From: a virus
DNA: 32,796 nt
Virus record (IMG/VR): IMGVR_UViG_3300027861_000121
Coordinates: 1 to 32,796 of that record
Reading direction: 5' to 3' (one strand)
The position numbers were made by a program, and so were the translations under genes. Below, piece after piece: positions 9,226 through 17,563 of this stretch (its first letter is position 1; every line of letters starts with the position of its first letter). The notes beneath the pieces are model-generated. The model was not told the DNA's origin, made no database searches, and saw nothing but the letters and a program-made list of their open reading frames with translations.

Positions 9226-10665
9226 TTATCCTTTGAACAATACAAAGTTGTTTGCACCCATTGTACAAAGTGCTCTTTCAGATAAGAAGTGAACTTCCAT
9301 TTGGTCAGTACCGTTTGTGGATGCTCCACCTGCGCCACCTGTAATCCAAGTTTTGAATCTTCTGTCTTCTGTTTCTGAAGCTCTGTATCTTACGTGTAAG
9401 AATGGTCTTTTAGCGTTTTTACCTAAGATTTGGTCATATACACTAGTAGAACCAGCAGGTACAAGTACACCACTAACTTTACCACCGTCAATTCCACCTC
9501 TTAAGGTAGCTTGGTTTAGATATTTCCAGTCAGACTTGTAAAAGTCATAACCTCTTCTAAATCCTTTAAACCCTAGGTTAAGTGCCATTTCTTCGTCATT
9601 GTCAAACAATCCGTAAGAAGTACCACCAGCACCGTAAGAGTTTTGTTTAGCTAACATATCATCAATTGCGAAAGAGAAATTTCTATCACAGAAGATAACA
9701 TTTTCTTGGATTGCTCCTTGCTTATCTAACCTTTTGATGATGCTGTCAAAGTTTGCTAAAGTAGTTGGGAAACCACCAGACCAAACATTACCTCTATCTT
9801 CAATAGCTTCGAATAAACCATCTGTACCTACGTTGTTTGCTAGACCTGTTCCAGCTGGGTATGCAGAACCTCCTAAGTGAGCTAATGCTCCAGAAGCGGT
9901 TTCTGCGATTACACCTTCAATCATAGCCATTTCTAAGTAATCATCAAAACGTAGTCTTGTTTCATGCTCAGATTTAATGTACCATAAGTATCCAGCTGCA
10001 CCGTTTTCAGACGTTACTTCAACCCAACCAATTTGAGCCATGTCAGAACCTGATACATTGTATCTGTCTTTAATGATAACTGGTTTGTTTGATAAGTAGA
10101 TGTCTTCTGATTCTAGAGATCCTTCCATTGGGCCTGCGCCTTTGTTGAATTCTGAACCATAAACGAAAGCTGTAGTAGCTGTCGCTGCTGCCATACCTTG
10201 AGATGCCTCGTAGTAAGCTACTTCAAAAGCGTCAACTGTACCAGCTACTGTATCAGCTCCTACTGCTGTTACGATTGCTTTGTTAGAGTTTGCTCCACCT
10301 TCTTCTGAAAGAAAAATAGTTTGACCTACTCTAAAGTTACACGCTGCACCACCTGCTGTGAGCCATGGAATAGCTGTTCCTGGTGATAATCCAGCTGCGT
10401 TAGTTGTTGTACACCCTTGAAATTTAGTGTGTAATCTTCCTTGCTCTGCCCATTTAATTAAATCTGAGTTAGTTGGAAGTTCAGCTCCTACCATACGTAA
10501 GAATGCTGATATTGTTCTATTACCATATCTTTCGAATTCTTTTTCGTAAGTATCAGGTAGATACTGACTAAGGAAATCAAAAGAAGTAATATAGTTGCTC
10601 GGTAAAGTTGCCTTTACTGAACTGGGAGTTAAAGCAACTCCACCGGCTAATAATGCTCCTGCCAT
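9226..10665 (-). CDS. Major capsid protein (HK97 fold inferred)
   Basis: 479 residues. It follows portal and scaffold in the standard head-gene order and is followed by a strong terminator. The C-terminal part (RRFKTWITGGAGG... then SERALCTMGANNFVLFKG) is of the type I know from capsid proteins of crAss-like and other Bacteroidota podoviruses. The N-terminal 30 residues, MAGALLAGGVALTPSSVKAT, look hydrophobic but there is no clear signal peptide site and a virion protein needs none. Residues about 100-175 form a Gly/Ala/Thr-rich beta region with the pattern VGQTIFLSEEGG...KAIVTAVGA that may be an inserted domain. It is a plausible client of the phage chaperonin, as T4 gp23 is for GroEL-gp31; that link is inference. 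Confidence 0.85.
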   Translation of the reverse strand: MAGALLAGGVALTPSSVKATLPSNYITSFDFLSQYLPDTYEKEFERYGNRTISAFLRMVGAELPTNSDLIKWAEQGRLHTKFQGCTTTNAAGLSPGTAIPWLTAGGAACNFRVGQTIFLSEEGGANSNKAIVTAVGADTVAGTVDAFEVAYYEASQGMAAATATTAFVYGSEFNKGAGPMEGSLESEDIYLSNKPVIIKDRYNVSGSDMAQIGWVEVTSENGAAGYLWYIKSEHETRLRFDDYLEMAMIEGVIAETASGALAHLGGSAYPAGTGLANNVGTDGLFEAIEDRGNVWSGGFPTTLANFDSIIKRLDKQGAIQENVIFCDRNFSFAIDDMLAKQNSYGAGGTSYGLFDNDEEMALNLGFKGFRRGYDFYKSDWKYLNQATLRGGIDGGKVSGVLVPAGSTSVYDQILGKNAKRPFLHVRYRASETEDRRFKTWITGGAGGASTNGTDQMEVHFLSERALCTMGANNFVLFKG

Positions 10666-10684
10666 TTTTTCTAATTTTTAGTTG

Positions 10685-11812
10685 TTATTTTTTATTACTT
10701 TTTATTCTTAAACCTGAAGAACTAGGTTGACTAACTGAAGTAACTTTAAAACCACCACTTGATATACTTTGGGTTGCATTTCTAATGCCTGACATATCCA
10801 CGTTTTTACTTTCTTTAGTTATGTCGCCAACCGCATCCGCTTTGCCTTGCTCGTAAAAATACTTAGCAACTGCATCTGGATTCATAGCTAACGATAAAGA
10901 CTTATGGTATGCACTAGCATCTTTAATATATCCTTTTTCATCTAAGTGTTTAGTTATAAAGTTGTTTAAGTTAGATTGAGACTCTTTCAGTTTAGATGTT
11001 TCCGTTGGCTTATACTTAAAAACCTTGTCGCTAACCTTAAATTCGAAACCTTCGAAATTTTTATTAAACAACTCATTGGTTTTTTTAGCAAAGTAATCCG
11101 ACTTTTCCATCTGAGACTTCTGGGCCGTATCCTGCTCTTCTTTATATTTCTTGTAAGCACTAAAGTCCTCTAACTGATCGGCAGGTATAAAATCTGTTGA
11201 CTCAACTTTTGTTTTATAGGTTTCCTTTAAACTGTTAAAGTAATCTTTTGCTTTCGCAAGCTCTTCTTTCTTAGCTATTTTTTGTTTTCTTATTGAAGAC
11301 TCTTCATCATCCTCATCGTAAGCAAACTTTTCGCTAAGTTCAAAATCAATATCATCAGAATCTAAATGAGGTTTTTCATTTTTCCAGTACTCAAAAAGCA
11401 ACTGGTCCTCATCCATAGAATCTACATCTCTATTTAATTTTACAAAATCTTCAAATCCCCTTCCAGTTTCCTTTTTATATGCCATGTATTTAGCGATATC
11501 TTCAGGTAGTGGTTCGGATTCTTTTCTTCGGTTAACAAGGTCATCTAAAGACGCAACCTCTTCACCGTATCTATTTCCAATAAATGAAAGAACTTCTTCT
11601 TCACTTAATTTAATAGGCTCAGGATCATTTAAGGGAGCTTCAACTTGTTCTTCAGTTGTACTTGTGGTTACTTCCACATTTCCCTCAGCTGATACTACAG
11701 CCTCTTCTTTTACACTTTCTTGAGGCTCTTCTGTTTTAGCTAACAGAGTAGACTCTATTTCTGCGGTGGACTTTTCTTCAACCCCACTCACTTCTCTTAC
11801 TTTAATTTCCAT
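10685..11812 (-). CDS. Scaffold-like assembly protein
   Basis: 375 residues between portal and capsid genes, the normal place of the scaffolding protein. The first 90 residues are Glu/Ser/Thr/Val-rich and low in complexity, the middle (about 95-300) is highly charged and helical with likely coiled coils, and the last 40 residues are Ser/Gly/Lys-rich with a basic end (RIKSNKK). Such charged helical proteins guide capsid assembly and are often removed from the finished head; scaffolds bind the capsid protein through a basic C-terminus, which fits here. No protease domain was seen. The gene has its own promoter-like site at 11833-11865 and shares the leader TAAAATAAAATCAA with the 247-residue gene. 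The call is by architecture and position, since scaffold sequences diverge fast. Confidence 0.7.
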   Translation of the reverse strand: MEIKVREVSGVEEKSTAEIESTLLAKTEEPQESVKEEAVVSAEGNVEVTTSTTEEQVEAPLNDPEPIKLSEEEVLSFIGNRYGEEVASLDDLVNRRKESEPLPEDIAKYMAYKKETGRGFEDFVKLNRDVDSMDEDQLLFEYWKNEKPHLDSDDIDFELSEKFAYDEDDEESSIRKQKIAKKEELAKAKDYFNSLKETYKTKVESTDFIPADQLEDFSAYKKYKEEQDTAQKSQMEKSDYFAKKTNELFNKNFEGFEFKVSDKVFKYKPTETSKLKESQSNLNNFITKHLDEKGYIKDASAYHKSLSLAMNPDAVAKYFYEQGKADAVGDITKESKNVDMSGIRNATQSISSGGFKVTSVSQPSSSGLRIKSNKK

Positions 11813-11832
11813 TTGATTTTATTTTAGTTTTA

Positions 11833-11865
11833 CAAAGTTACAAAAAGTTTTTATCTTGGCTCAAA
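11833..11865 (-). promoter_or_regulatory. Promoter: TTTG-N21-TAACTTTG before scaffold and capsid genes
   Basis: The minus strand has TTTG at 11865-11862 and TAACTTTG at 11840-11833 with 21 bases between them, an exact fit to the Bacteroidota promoter consensus. Transcription would start near 11827, about 15 bases before the ATG of the scaffold gene at 11812. The -33 part lies in the last codons of the portal gene. This would give scaffold and capsid a separate, strong transcript that ends at the terminator 9183-9210. Confidence 0.7.
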
Positions 11866-14280
11866 CTCAGCTAAATCAAAACCATCTAAACTATCCTCGT
11901 TAGATTCAAAGTTTATTGGAGGTAGTTTTTCTTGTCTTTGTTGTATTAATTTAGATTGCTCTGTGTTTTGTCTAGATATTCTATCTGACTTAGCACTTTC
12001 CCTAGCTGTCTCCCTTTCTCTTAGTTCATTTAACTCAACACCTTTAAGTTGCATCTGATACATAAACTCTTCTTTCATTAGGACTTTCTTAAGTTCGGCT
12101 TGCCTTTCCATCTTCTGTATCGCAAATTGACTTTCCGCTTGTTCTATTTGAAGTTTAGCTTGGGTTTCTGCTTGTACTTTTTGCATTGCTGACTGAGCCG
12201 CTGCTTGTTGAGATTGCATGTTTACTTGAGATTGTTGTTGCATTTTTTGATTTTCTCTAGCTACATCTTGCTCTTGCTTTTTCTTGCGTTTCAACTTAAG
12301 CATCTCATTGGCCATCTTTAGGTTTCTAACTTCCCTTATGTCTATAGCGTCTTCTAAACCTATTTGATCTCTTTGGAGTGCCATTTGAATGTTTTGCTCT
12401 AGCATTGCTTTTTGCTCCTCATCTGGGGCTACTTGTAAAAATATGCCAAAATCATGTAGGTATAAATCTTTAATTTTATCTAATATAGATACGTTGTATT
12501 TACCTATTTGATTAGCAAACTCTTCTTTAAAATCGGCATACTCTAAAACATCAGCTATCCTTGTTGATAATGCTTCAGCCAGCTTTTGAGTAATTTGAAT
12601 ATTTGCGTCTAATATATGTCTGGTGGCTACATTGGAATTTAAAGCTGCTAGTTTCTGAACACCAACTAAAGCGTCTGGGTTGGGTGTAGATCCATCTCTA
12701 GCTTCATTTAGCCCAGTGACATCTCTAATCATATTTAAGTAGTGATTGTAAGTGTTTATTAAACTTGACATTTTACCTTGCCCACTATTAGTTCCTAACT
12801 CTTTAATAGGAATTTTTCCTTGATTGTATTCACCTTCTTGGGTATAACTTCTACCTATTACACTACCAGTTTGAAAGTATAGCTTTAAAGCATCTTCAGG
12901 ATTGTAAGCTGCTCCAGTTCCTAAATCTACCTCATTCAATCCATCTGCATCAATAAAAACACCATCAGGAACTACTCTCGACATTACTTGCTGTAACTTT
13001 AGGTGGGTGATTTGAATAAGGTCAGCAAATGGAATCATTCTCCTAACTAAAGACTCTACCACACCTTTATACATTCTAGGAGCTGCTCCTATATATGATG
13101 GTAATGCGTATTGTGAAGAAGACTTAGGTCTAACCATGTTTTTTGCTAATTCCCATTTTAAGACTTTAGGAGTTCCCATAACCATAATTCCTTCATACCA
13201 AACGTCTATTCTTTTTTCTAACTTCTCAAATCTTTCTTCTTCTTCAGGTGGATTAAACGTGTCGTCTTTTTTAATTACTTTTTCACCTCCATTGTCCATT
13301 ATTTTTTTCTTATAAACCATCTTTTTAGTGGTCTTATAATTGTAATACAACAGGGTTACTACATCTTTTTGAAATAAACTATCTTGATAAGGTCTTATTA
13401 TTCCATAATAATTATACCATAAAGAAGACATTTGAGCTATCTCCTCCATTTCCTCTAAAGAAATATCTGGGTTTATTTTTACTAGTTCGGTTATAGGTAT
13501 TTGCTTAACTTCACCAAAATAAAAGCAGTCGTCAAAGGTTGGGCTTTCTGTATAGCTGTAAACCAAAGCTGCTGGATCTACGTATTCTATACTTACTCCA
13601 GAGCCTAATTTAAACTCGTGTTTACAAAATGCAGTTCCAAGAACCATCATATCGTAATTAAGTTGTTTTTGTATTCTAGATTTATAATGGTTTTGCTCCA
13701 TCAAAGTATCTAAAGCTTCTTCTTCAGCTATTTCTATAGCTGGTTTGTAATTCATTTGCATATATAACGACAACTCTTCATCTGAATCTGGTAATTCGTC
13801 AGCTGGTACATTATACATGTCTAGGTTATATGTTTCTTTAGTATACTCCAATAGAGGCTTGGAAAGCATATCGGCTTGAATTACCTCTTGAAAAGCATGT
13901 TTTTTCTCAGCTGACAAAGCGTCTTGAGCTACGGCTTTAACATCGAAAATTCTATCTGCCATTCCGTTAACTACAATGTCTACGAATTTGGGAATGATAG
14001 GAACAGGAGTCCAGTCTAAATTTAAGTATGACAAATCTCCATCTACGGATATTTCATTTTTATATTTACCTATAGGTTGCTCTCCTCTTGCGTATAATCT
14101 TAATCTGTGGAACTGAACCCATTGGTCATAAAACCTACAGCTGTTTCCGTCTCTACGAAACCACTCGTACTGAATAGCCTCACCTATTCTTCTTCCATAC
14201 TCAATTGTTTCTTTTTCAGAGTCAGACGCTTCTTGGTTCGGGAAAGTTGTAGGGTTTATTAAAATAATCGGTTCTTTCAT
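11851..14280 (-). CDS. Portal protein
   Basis: 809 residues, located right after TerL (two-base gap) and before the scaffold gene. The N-terminal third contains the LRLYARGEQPIGKYKNE segment followed by a long helical region, and the middle contains GLNEARDGSTPNPDALVGVQ (residues about 523-542), which matches the crown-proximal TG-x-N-x-ARDG type motif of portal proteins. From about residue 640 to 790 it is a long Gln/Glu/Lys-rich helix (repeats such as QQQSQVNMQSQQAAAQSAMQ), as in the barrel and C-terminal extension of long podovirus portals such as that of P22. The protein forms the dodecameric DNA channel of the head, docks the terminase and later the adaptor ring. The assignment rests on gene order, length and motif. 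Confidence 0.8.
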   Translation of the reverse strand: MKEPIILINPTTFPNQEASDSEKETIEYGRRIGEAIQYEWFRRDGNSCRFYDQWVQFHRLRLYARGEQPIGKYKNEISVDGDLSYLNLDWTPVPIIPKFVDIVVNGMADRIFDVKAVAQDALSAEKKHAFQEVIQADMLSKPLLEYTKETYNLDMYNVPADELPDSDEELSLYMQMNYKPAIEIAEEEALDTLMEQNHYKSRIQKQLNYDMMVLGTAFCKHEFKLGSGVSIEYVDPAALVYSYTESPTFDDCFYFGEVKQIPITELVKINPDISLEEMEEIAQMSSLWYNYYGIIRPYQDSLFQKDVVTLLYYNYKTTKKMVYKKKIMDNGGEKVIKKDDTFNPPEEEERFEKLEKRIDVWYEGIMVMGTPKVLKWELAKNMVRPKSSSQYALPSYIGAAPRMYKGVVESLVRRMIPFADLIQITHLKLQQVMSRVVPDGVFIDADGLNEVDLGTGAAYNPEDALKLYFQTGSVIGRSYTQEGEYNQGKIPIKELGTNSGQGKMSSLINTYNHYLNMIRDVTGLNEARDGSTPNPDALVGVQKLAALNSNVATRHILDANIQITQKLAEALSTRIADVLEYADFKEEFANQIGKYNVSILDKIKDLYLHDFGIFLQVAPDEEQKAMLEQNIQMALQRDQIGLEDAIDIREVRNLKMANEMLKLKRKKKQEQDVARENQKMQQQSQVNMQSQQAAAQSAMQKVQAETQAKLQIEQAESQFAIQKMERQAELKKVLMKEEFMYQMQLKGVELNELRERETARESAKSDRISRQNTEQSKLIQQRQEKLPPINFESNEDSLDGFDLAEFEPR

Positions 14281-14282
14281 TT

Positions 14283-16514
14283 TTACTTTATAATTGTGCT
14301 TAATGTTCCTTCATTATTATATCTTGCAAAGTTAAGGCTTATTTTTGATTCTTTTACTTGAGGTTGATATAAGTGTTTTTGATTAGCCATAACCGCTAAC
14401 CCTGAGCTGATTGTGGCATCAAACTTAGTCCTATTGTTTATATTAAATTTAGCCCAATCTTCCAGTGTTCTAGTGAAGTACATAGACCCCATTTCATCAC
14501 TATCTCTATGTGTTCCTTCGGTGTCTAATCCTACGTATTTTTCTATATATGACTCTATAGCTGATGCGTGAGCTTGTTTAACCGCCTCAGATGAGTTGGG
14601 TATTCCTCCTAGTTCTTTTTCTGTTTTAGATAGGTTTATTTTCTTTTTATCTGGCCTATTTAAGCAGTACCCTCTATATCCTCTATTTTTAAAATGATAT
14701 AATAATCTAGGCTTGTTATTCTCACATAGTATAGGCATTCCGTAAAATACACAAGCCATTAGTACTTCTTCAAAAAATATTTCAGCTGTTTGTGGTCTAG
14801 CTACGTATTCTAAAAAAAACTCATTACTTGGAGCTTCATCCATGTTAAATTTAGTTAAGCCATGTAGAGCTCCGTTTGACCCCACGCCACCTACTGTTCC
14901 TGATATATCATAACTATCACACCCGAAGGATCCTAAATGTTCATTCCCTGGATGGAATTTACCGTTTCTTTCTAGCTTTCTGTTTTGAAGATGTTTATTA
15001 GGTGTCCAGCAAACTCTAAACCTTCCCTTTTTGTCTGGATACCAAACTACCTGAGTGTCTTTGACTCCATCTTTCCAAACAAAACTACCTCTGGTTATGT
15101 AATTACTTTTACTTAAGGAATCATTGTAGTCTATTTGCTGGTATATTTTAGTTAAATTAAATAAAGATTGCTTACTCTCGTCTCTAAAGGCGTGTGATTC
15201 TGTCCTTGGAAATTGTCTATAAAATTCGTTTAACGCATCTGCATCTCCTCTTAGTGACTCTACCTCATTAGTCCAGTAGTCAATAACACCTAAGTCTATC
15301 ATCTCCCCGTCAATACCTTCAATAGGTTTTTCTGGAGTGTCTAGGACGGATTCCCCATACATGTCTATATACCCTTCAAAATTATGCTCCATAGGGATAA
15401 ATAAAGAGTATAGGCCGGATTTAGTTTGTCCATTAGCATTCCTCTTGCCTACGTCTGAGTCGTTATATAGTTTTTTGAAGTTATTACCTCCTTTATCTAA
15501 AGCGTTTGAAGTACTCCCCATCATACATTTTCCAACCACCTTACTACCTAATCTTAGACATGTCTTCGTGACTCTCCAGTTGTTTAATATATTTTCTGGT
15601 TTCTCCCATTTACCGCTTTCATCATGTATTAATAGTAGTAGCTTTTCTCCGTCATATGAGTTGTCTGAAGTGTTTTTCCAATCTATAACCGTATCTAGAC
15701 CATCCATTGATATCTCATCGGTTTTGTCCATGTTGTTTTTGGTTATCTTGCTGGCTGGAACTCTATACCCTAGTTCTGTTTTTGGCTTATCCATACCATC
15801 TTGAATGGGTTTAAAAAAGAAAGGGTAATTGTTTGATATGGGAACAACTTTATCCGTAAACATTTTCTTAGCATCAGAACCTGTTTTAGATAATATACCG
15901 ACTCTAGCATCTCTTGTTATTGTGGCTTGATTAACTCCCTCGCAAGAGCTCATAAATGAGAAACCAGAACGTCTATTTTTTAAATAGCACATGCCAAAAC
16001 TTCTTTTATCTGCCTTACAAGCCTCCCAGAATATATAAAAAATCCTATTAGACTCCCTAAAATCTGGCTTACCCACATCTATTTTTGTCCAGTTTAAGTA
16101 CATGTAATGAGTGCCAGTAATGTAAGTGGGCTTGTCGTTGTTTGTAAACCAGTGACCTTGCTCTCTATTGTCAAACTCATCGCTTATGTATTCTACCCAC
16201 TGAGACTTAAAATTATTATCTCTCTTTTGCCAATCAAAAATTGACTTTATATTCTTAAGTTCTTTAGGTATATCCTTAGAGGACCATTTATTAAATTTAG
16301 TGTTTATTTTTTTAGGCTTACTAGGCAGGGCTACCTTAAGGTTTTGTATGTCGTATATCTCACCTATGGTTCCATCCTTAGATATTACAACTATATCGTA
16401 TTTTTCATTATAGCCATAAGCCCAAGACTTAGCCTTATTCTTTGTGGTAATAACGCTTTTAGATATAGTATCTTCTAAGACACTATGTAATTTATTTTGA
16501 CCGTTTCTCTGCAA
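14283..16514 (-). CDS. terL: Terminase large subunit
   Basis: 743 residues. The ATPase half has a deviant Walker A, NRRSGFSF (residues 180-187), lacking the usual Lys-Thr pair but keeping the Arg-x-x-Gly-x-Ser form seen in many TerL proteins, a Walker B LLLLIHDES (292-300, Asp298 and Glu299) and a coupling motif MMGSTS (331-336). The nuclease half shows an acidic residue in GCDSYD (Asp533) and a second in ILCENN (Glu598), with a further acidic stretch near 660-672. It cuts and pumps DNA into the prohead through the portal encoded next door. The length is at the upper end of the family, with about 100 extra N-terminal residues before the first recognisable motif. The start overlaps the end of the 93-residue gene by 23 bases. 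Confidence 0.9.
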   Translation of the reverse strand: MQRNGQNKLHSVLEDTISKSVITTKNKAKSWAYGYNEKYDIVVISKDGTIGEIYDIQNLKVALPSKPKKINTKFNKWSSKDIPKELKNIKSIFDWQKRDNNFKSQWVEYISDEFDNREQGHWFTNNDKPTYITGTHYMYLNWTKIDVGKPDFRESNRIFYIFWEACKADKRSFGMCYLKNRRSGFSFMSSCEGVNQATITRDARVGILSKTGSDAKKMFTDKVVPISNNYPFFFKPIQDGMDKPKTELGYRVPASKITKNNMDKTDEISMDGLDTVIDWKNTSDNSYDGEKLLLLIHDESGKWEKPENILNNWRVTKTCLRLGSKVVGKCMMGSTSNALDKGGNNFKKLYNDSDVGKRNANGQTKSGLYSLFIPMEHNFEGYIDMYGESVLDTPEKPIEGIDGEMIDLGVIDYWTNEVESLRGDADALNEFYRQFPRTESHAFRDESKQSLFNLTKIYQQIDYNDSLSKSNYITRGSFVWKDGVKDTQVVWYPDKKGRFRVCWTPNKHLQNRKLERNGKFHPGNEHLGSFGCDSYDISGTVGGVGSNGALHGLTKFNMDEAPSNEFFLEYVARPQTAEIFFEEVLMACVFYGMPILCENNKPRLLYHFKNRGYRGYCLNRPDKKKINLSKTEKELGGIPNSSEAVKQAHASAIESYIEKYVGLDTEGTHRDSDEMGSMYFTRTLEDWAKFNINNRTKFDATISSGLAVMANQKHLYQPQVKESKISLNFARYNNEGTLSTIIK

Positions 16515-16773
16515 ATCCTTGGTAAGTTTGTTTTTCTATAACCTTATCCTCCAACATTGCTTGTTCCTCTTGTATTCTTCTTAGTATTTCAAAAGCGTCA
16601 AATATTGCTAGTTTTTTAGTGGCTGCAGCGTTCTTTAATCTATCAGCTGCTAAATCATCTTCCGATTCATACTTTATGATGTCTTCTTTAGCTACCTTAA
16701 TCAGTTCTCTTACCGCTATCTCACCGGCTTTTATTATTTCTTCTTTTAATTTTTTTACTATATCAATACGCAT
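16492..16773 (-). CDS. Small helical protein before TerL, candidate terminase small subunit
   Basis: 93 residues, almost entirely helical and highly charged: KKLKEEIIKAGEIAVRELIK at the start, then DLAADRLKNAAATKKLAIFD and a heptad-like LRRIQEEQAMLEDKV region. The small terminase subunit normally lies directly upstream of TerL and is a small helical DNA-binding oligomer, so this is the best candidate in the window. I see no convincing helix-turn-helix and the basic C-terminus (FAEKRSK) is the only obvious DNA-contacting feature. It overlaps TerL by 23 bases and the upstream GroES-like gene by 16 bases, so all three are likely translated together. The functional call is position-based. Confidence 0.55.
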   Translation of the reverse strand: MRIDIVKKLKEEIIKAGEIAVRELIKVAKEDIIKYESEDDLAADRLKNAAATKKLAIFDAFEILRRIQEEQAMLEDKVIEKQTYQGFAEKRSK

Positions 16774-17324
16774 ATGTCTTTTGTTTTCATTCGATACAAT
16801 ACTTCTCCGTCTATTTCAAATTCATATTCTGATTCTGGCGTGAAAACTACAGTGTCCCCTTCAAACACGTCTAAACTATTTAGCCCTTCGTTGCCGTACA
16901 CTACTATTCCTTGTAGTTCTTCGTGCTTATCTAGAGACATTAGTATGTCTTTTTTCTTTTCTATCGGTTTTATAAAACAATAGTCTCCAACGGACTCCCA
17001 TTTTTCTTTATGCTTAAATAGGTAAACTTGTTCTAAGTCAACAATATACGTATTATCCTTAAAGTGGCAAGGTCCAGATTGCTCATTACCTTTCATGTCG
17101 TAGAATTTTCTAAATATATTGTGATGAAGAACCACAATGTCTCCTTTTTTTATAGAAGGAAAGAAGTTTACAACGGGAGTTTCTTGTATTACACCAAACC
17201 TATTTGTTGTAGTATGGTCTTCTTGAGAAGTACTTTTGATTAAAGTTTTGTCTCCATACTTACTTATGTTGTCGTACCTGGTGTTATTTAAAGGGGTTAT
17301 TAAAAACGAGTAGGGTGATTTCAT
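16758..17324 (-). CDS. Tandem GroES-like (Cpn10-like) protein next to the terminase genes
   Basis: 188 residues that read as two Cpn10-like domains. Second domain (about 112-188): DYCFIKPI matches the first GroES strand, KKKDILMSLDKHEELQGIVV the mobile loop with a hydrophobic tripeptide (ILM, 127-129) ten residues before a Gly as in E. coli, then FEGDTVVFTPESEYEFEIDG and YRMKTKDICVLI match the closing strands (kvGDivif...deevlimsesDilaiv). First domain (about 1-104): YSFLITPL, a long loop with TLI (27-29), IKKGDIVVLHHN (58-69) and DNTYIVDLEQVYLFK repeat the same order. Chloroplast Cpn20 is the known tandem precedent; T4 gp31 is the known phage single-domain case. It lies between a conserved small gene and the candidate TerS, so it is probably a late protein. 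Inferred role: alternative lid for the phage or host GroEL. The fold needs a structure prediction; domain 1 is less certain than domain 2. Confidence 0.6.
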   Translation of the reverse strand: MKSPYSFLITPLNNTRYDNISKYGDKTLIKSTSQEDHTTTNRFGVIQETPVVNFFPSIKKGDIVVLHHNIFRKFYDMKGNEQSGPCHFKDNTYIVDLEQVYLFKHKEKWESVGDYCFIKPIEKKKDILMSLDKHEELQGIVVYGNEGLNSLDVFEGDTVVFTPESEYEFEIDGEVLYRMKTKDICVLI

Positions 17325-17325
17325 G

Positions 17326-17547
17326 TTAGTAACTTACGTTATATTCTATAGATGAAGGCATAGAAACATTAAAACTTTTCCATAGAAATATTTCATCATT
17401 GTCATTCTCAACATAGACTCTTATTTCCCCGTTAGCTTCTCTTCTTATGACATGTACTGTATATGTTCTTAAAACCTTTTGCCCTACTACATAGTTCATA
17501 GAGGATTTATAGTCCGATCCAATCGAGACTTTCCTAATATATTCCAT
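17326..17547 (-). CDS. Small conserved phage protein of unknown function
   Basis: 73 residues, beta-rich, with DYKSSMNYVVGQKVLR (13-28), a VHVIRRE strand and an ending EIFLWKSFNVSMPSSIEYNV. No membrane segment or known catalytic motif. I recall similar small proteins in the packaging region of Bacteroidota and marine phages but know no function. It ends one base before the tandem GroES-like gene, which suggests that the two are translated together and may act together. The ATG follows an A-rich leader (AAATAAAATAAA). Confidence 0.6.
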   Translation of the reverse strand: MEYIRKVSIGSDYKSSMNYVVGQKVLRTYTVHVIRREANGEIRVYVENDNDEIFLWKSFNVSMPSSIEYNVSY

Positions 17548-17563
17548 TTTATTTTATTTAATA

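Noticed and set aside
14327-14334. TAACTTTG inside the end of terL as a portal promoter
   Set aside because: It matches the -7 consensus 47 bases before the portal start, but has no TTG upstream and lies in coding sequence; chance matches are expected in AT-rich DNA.
15337-15804. 155-codon plus-strand frame opposite terL
   Set aside because: It is the antisense of a conserved terL region, has no matching neighbours on the plus strand and an amino-acid make-up rich in Ser, Leu and Pro typical of antisense frames.
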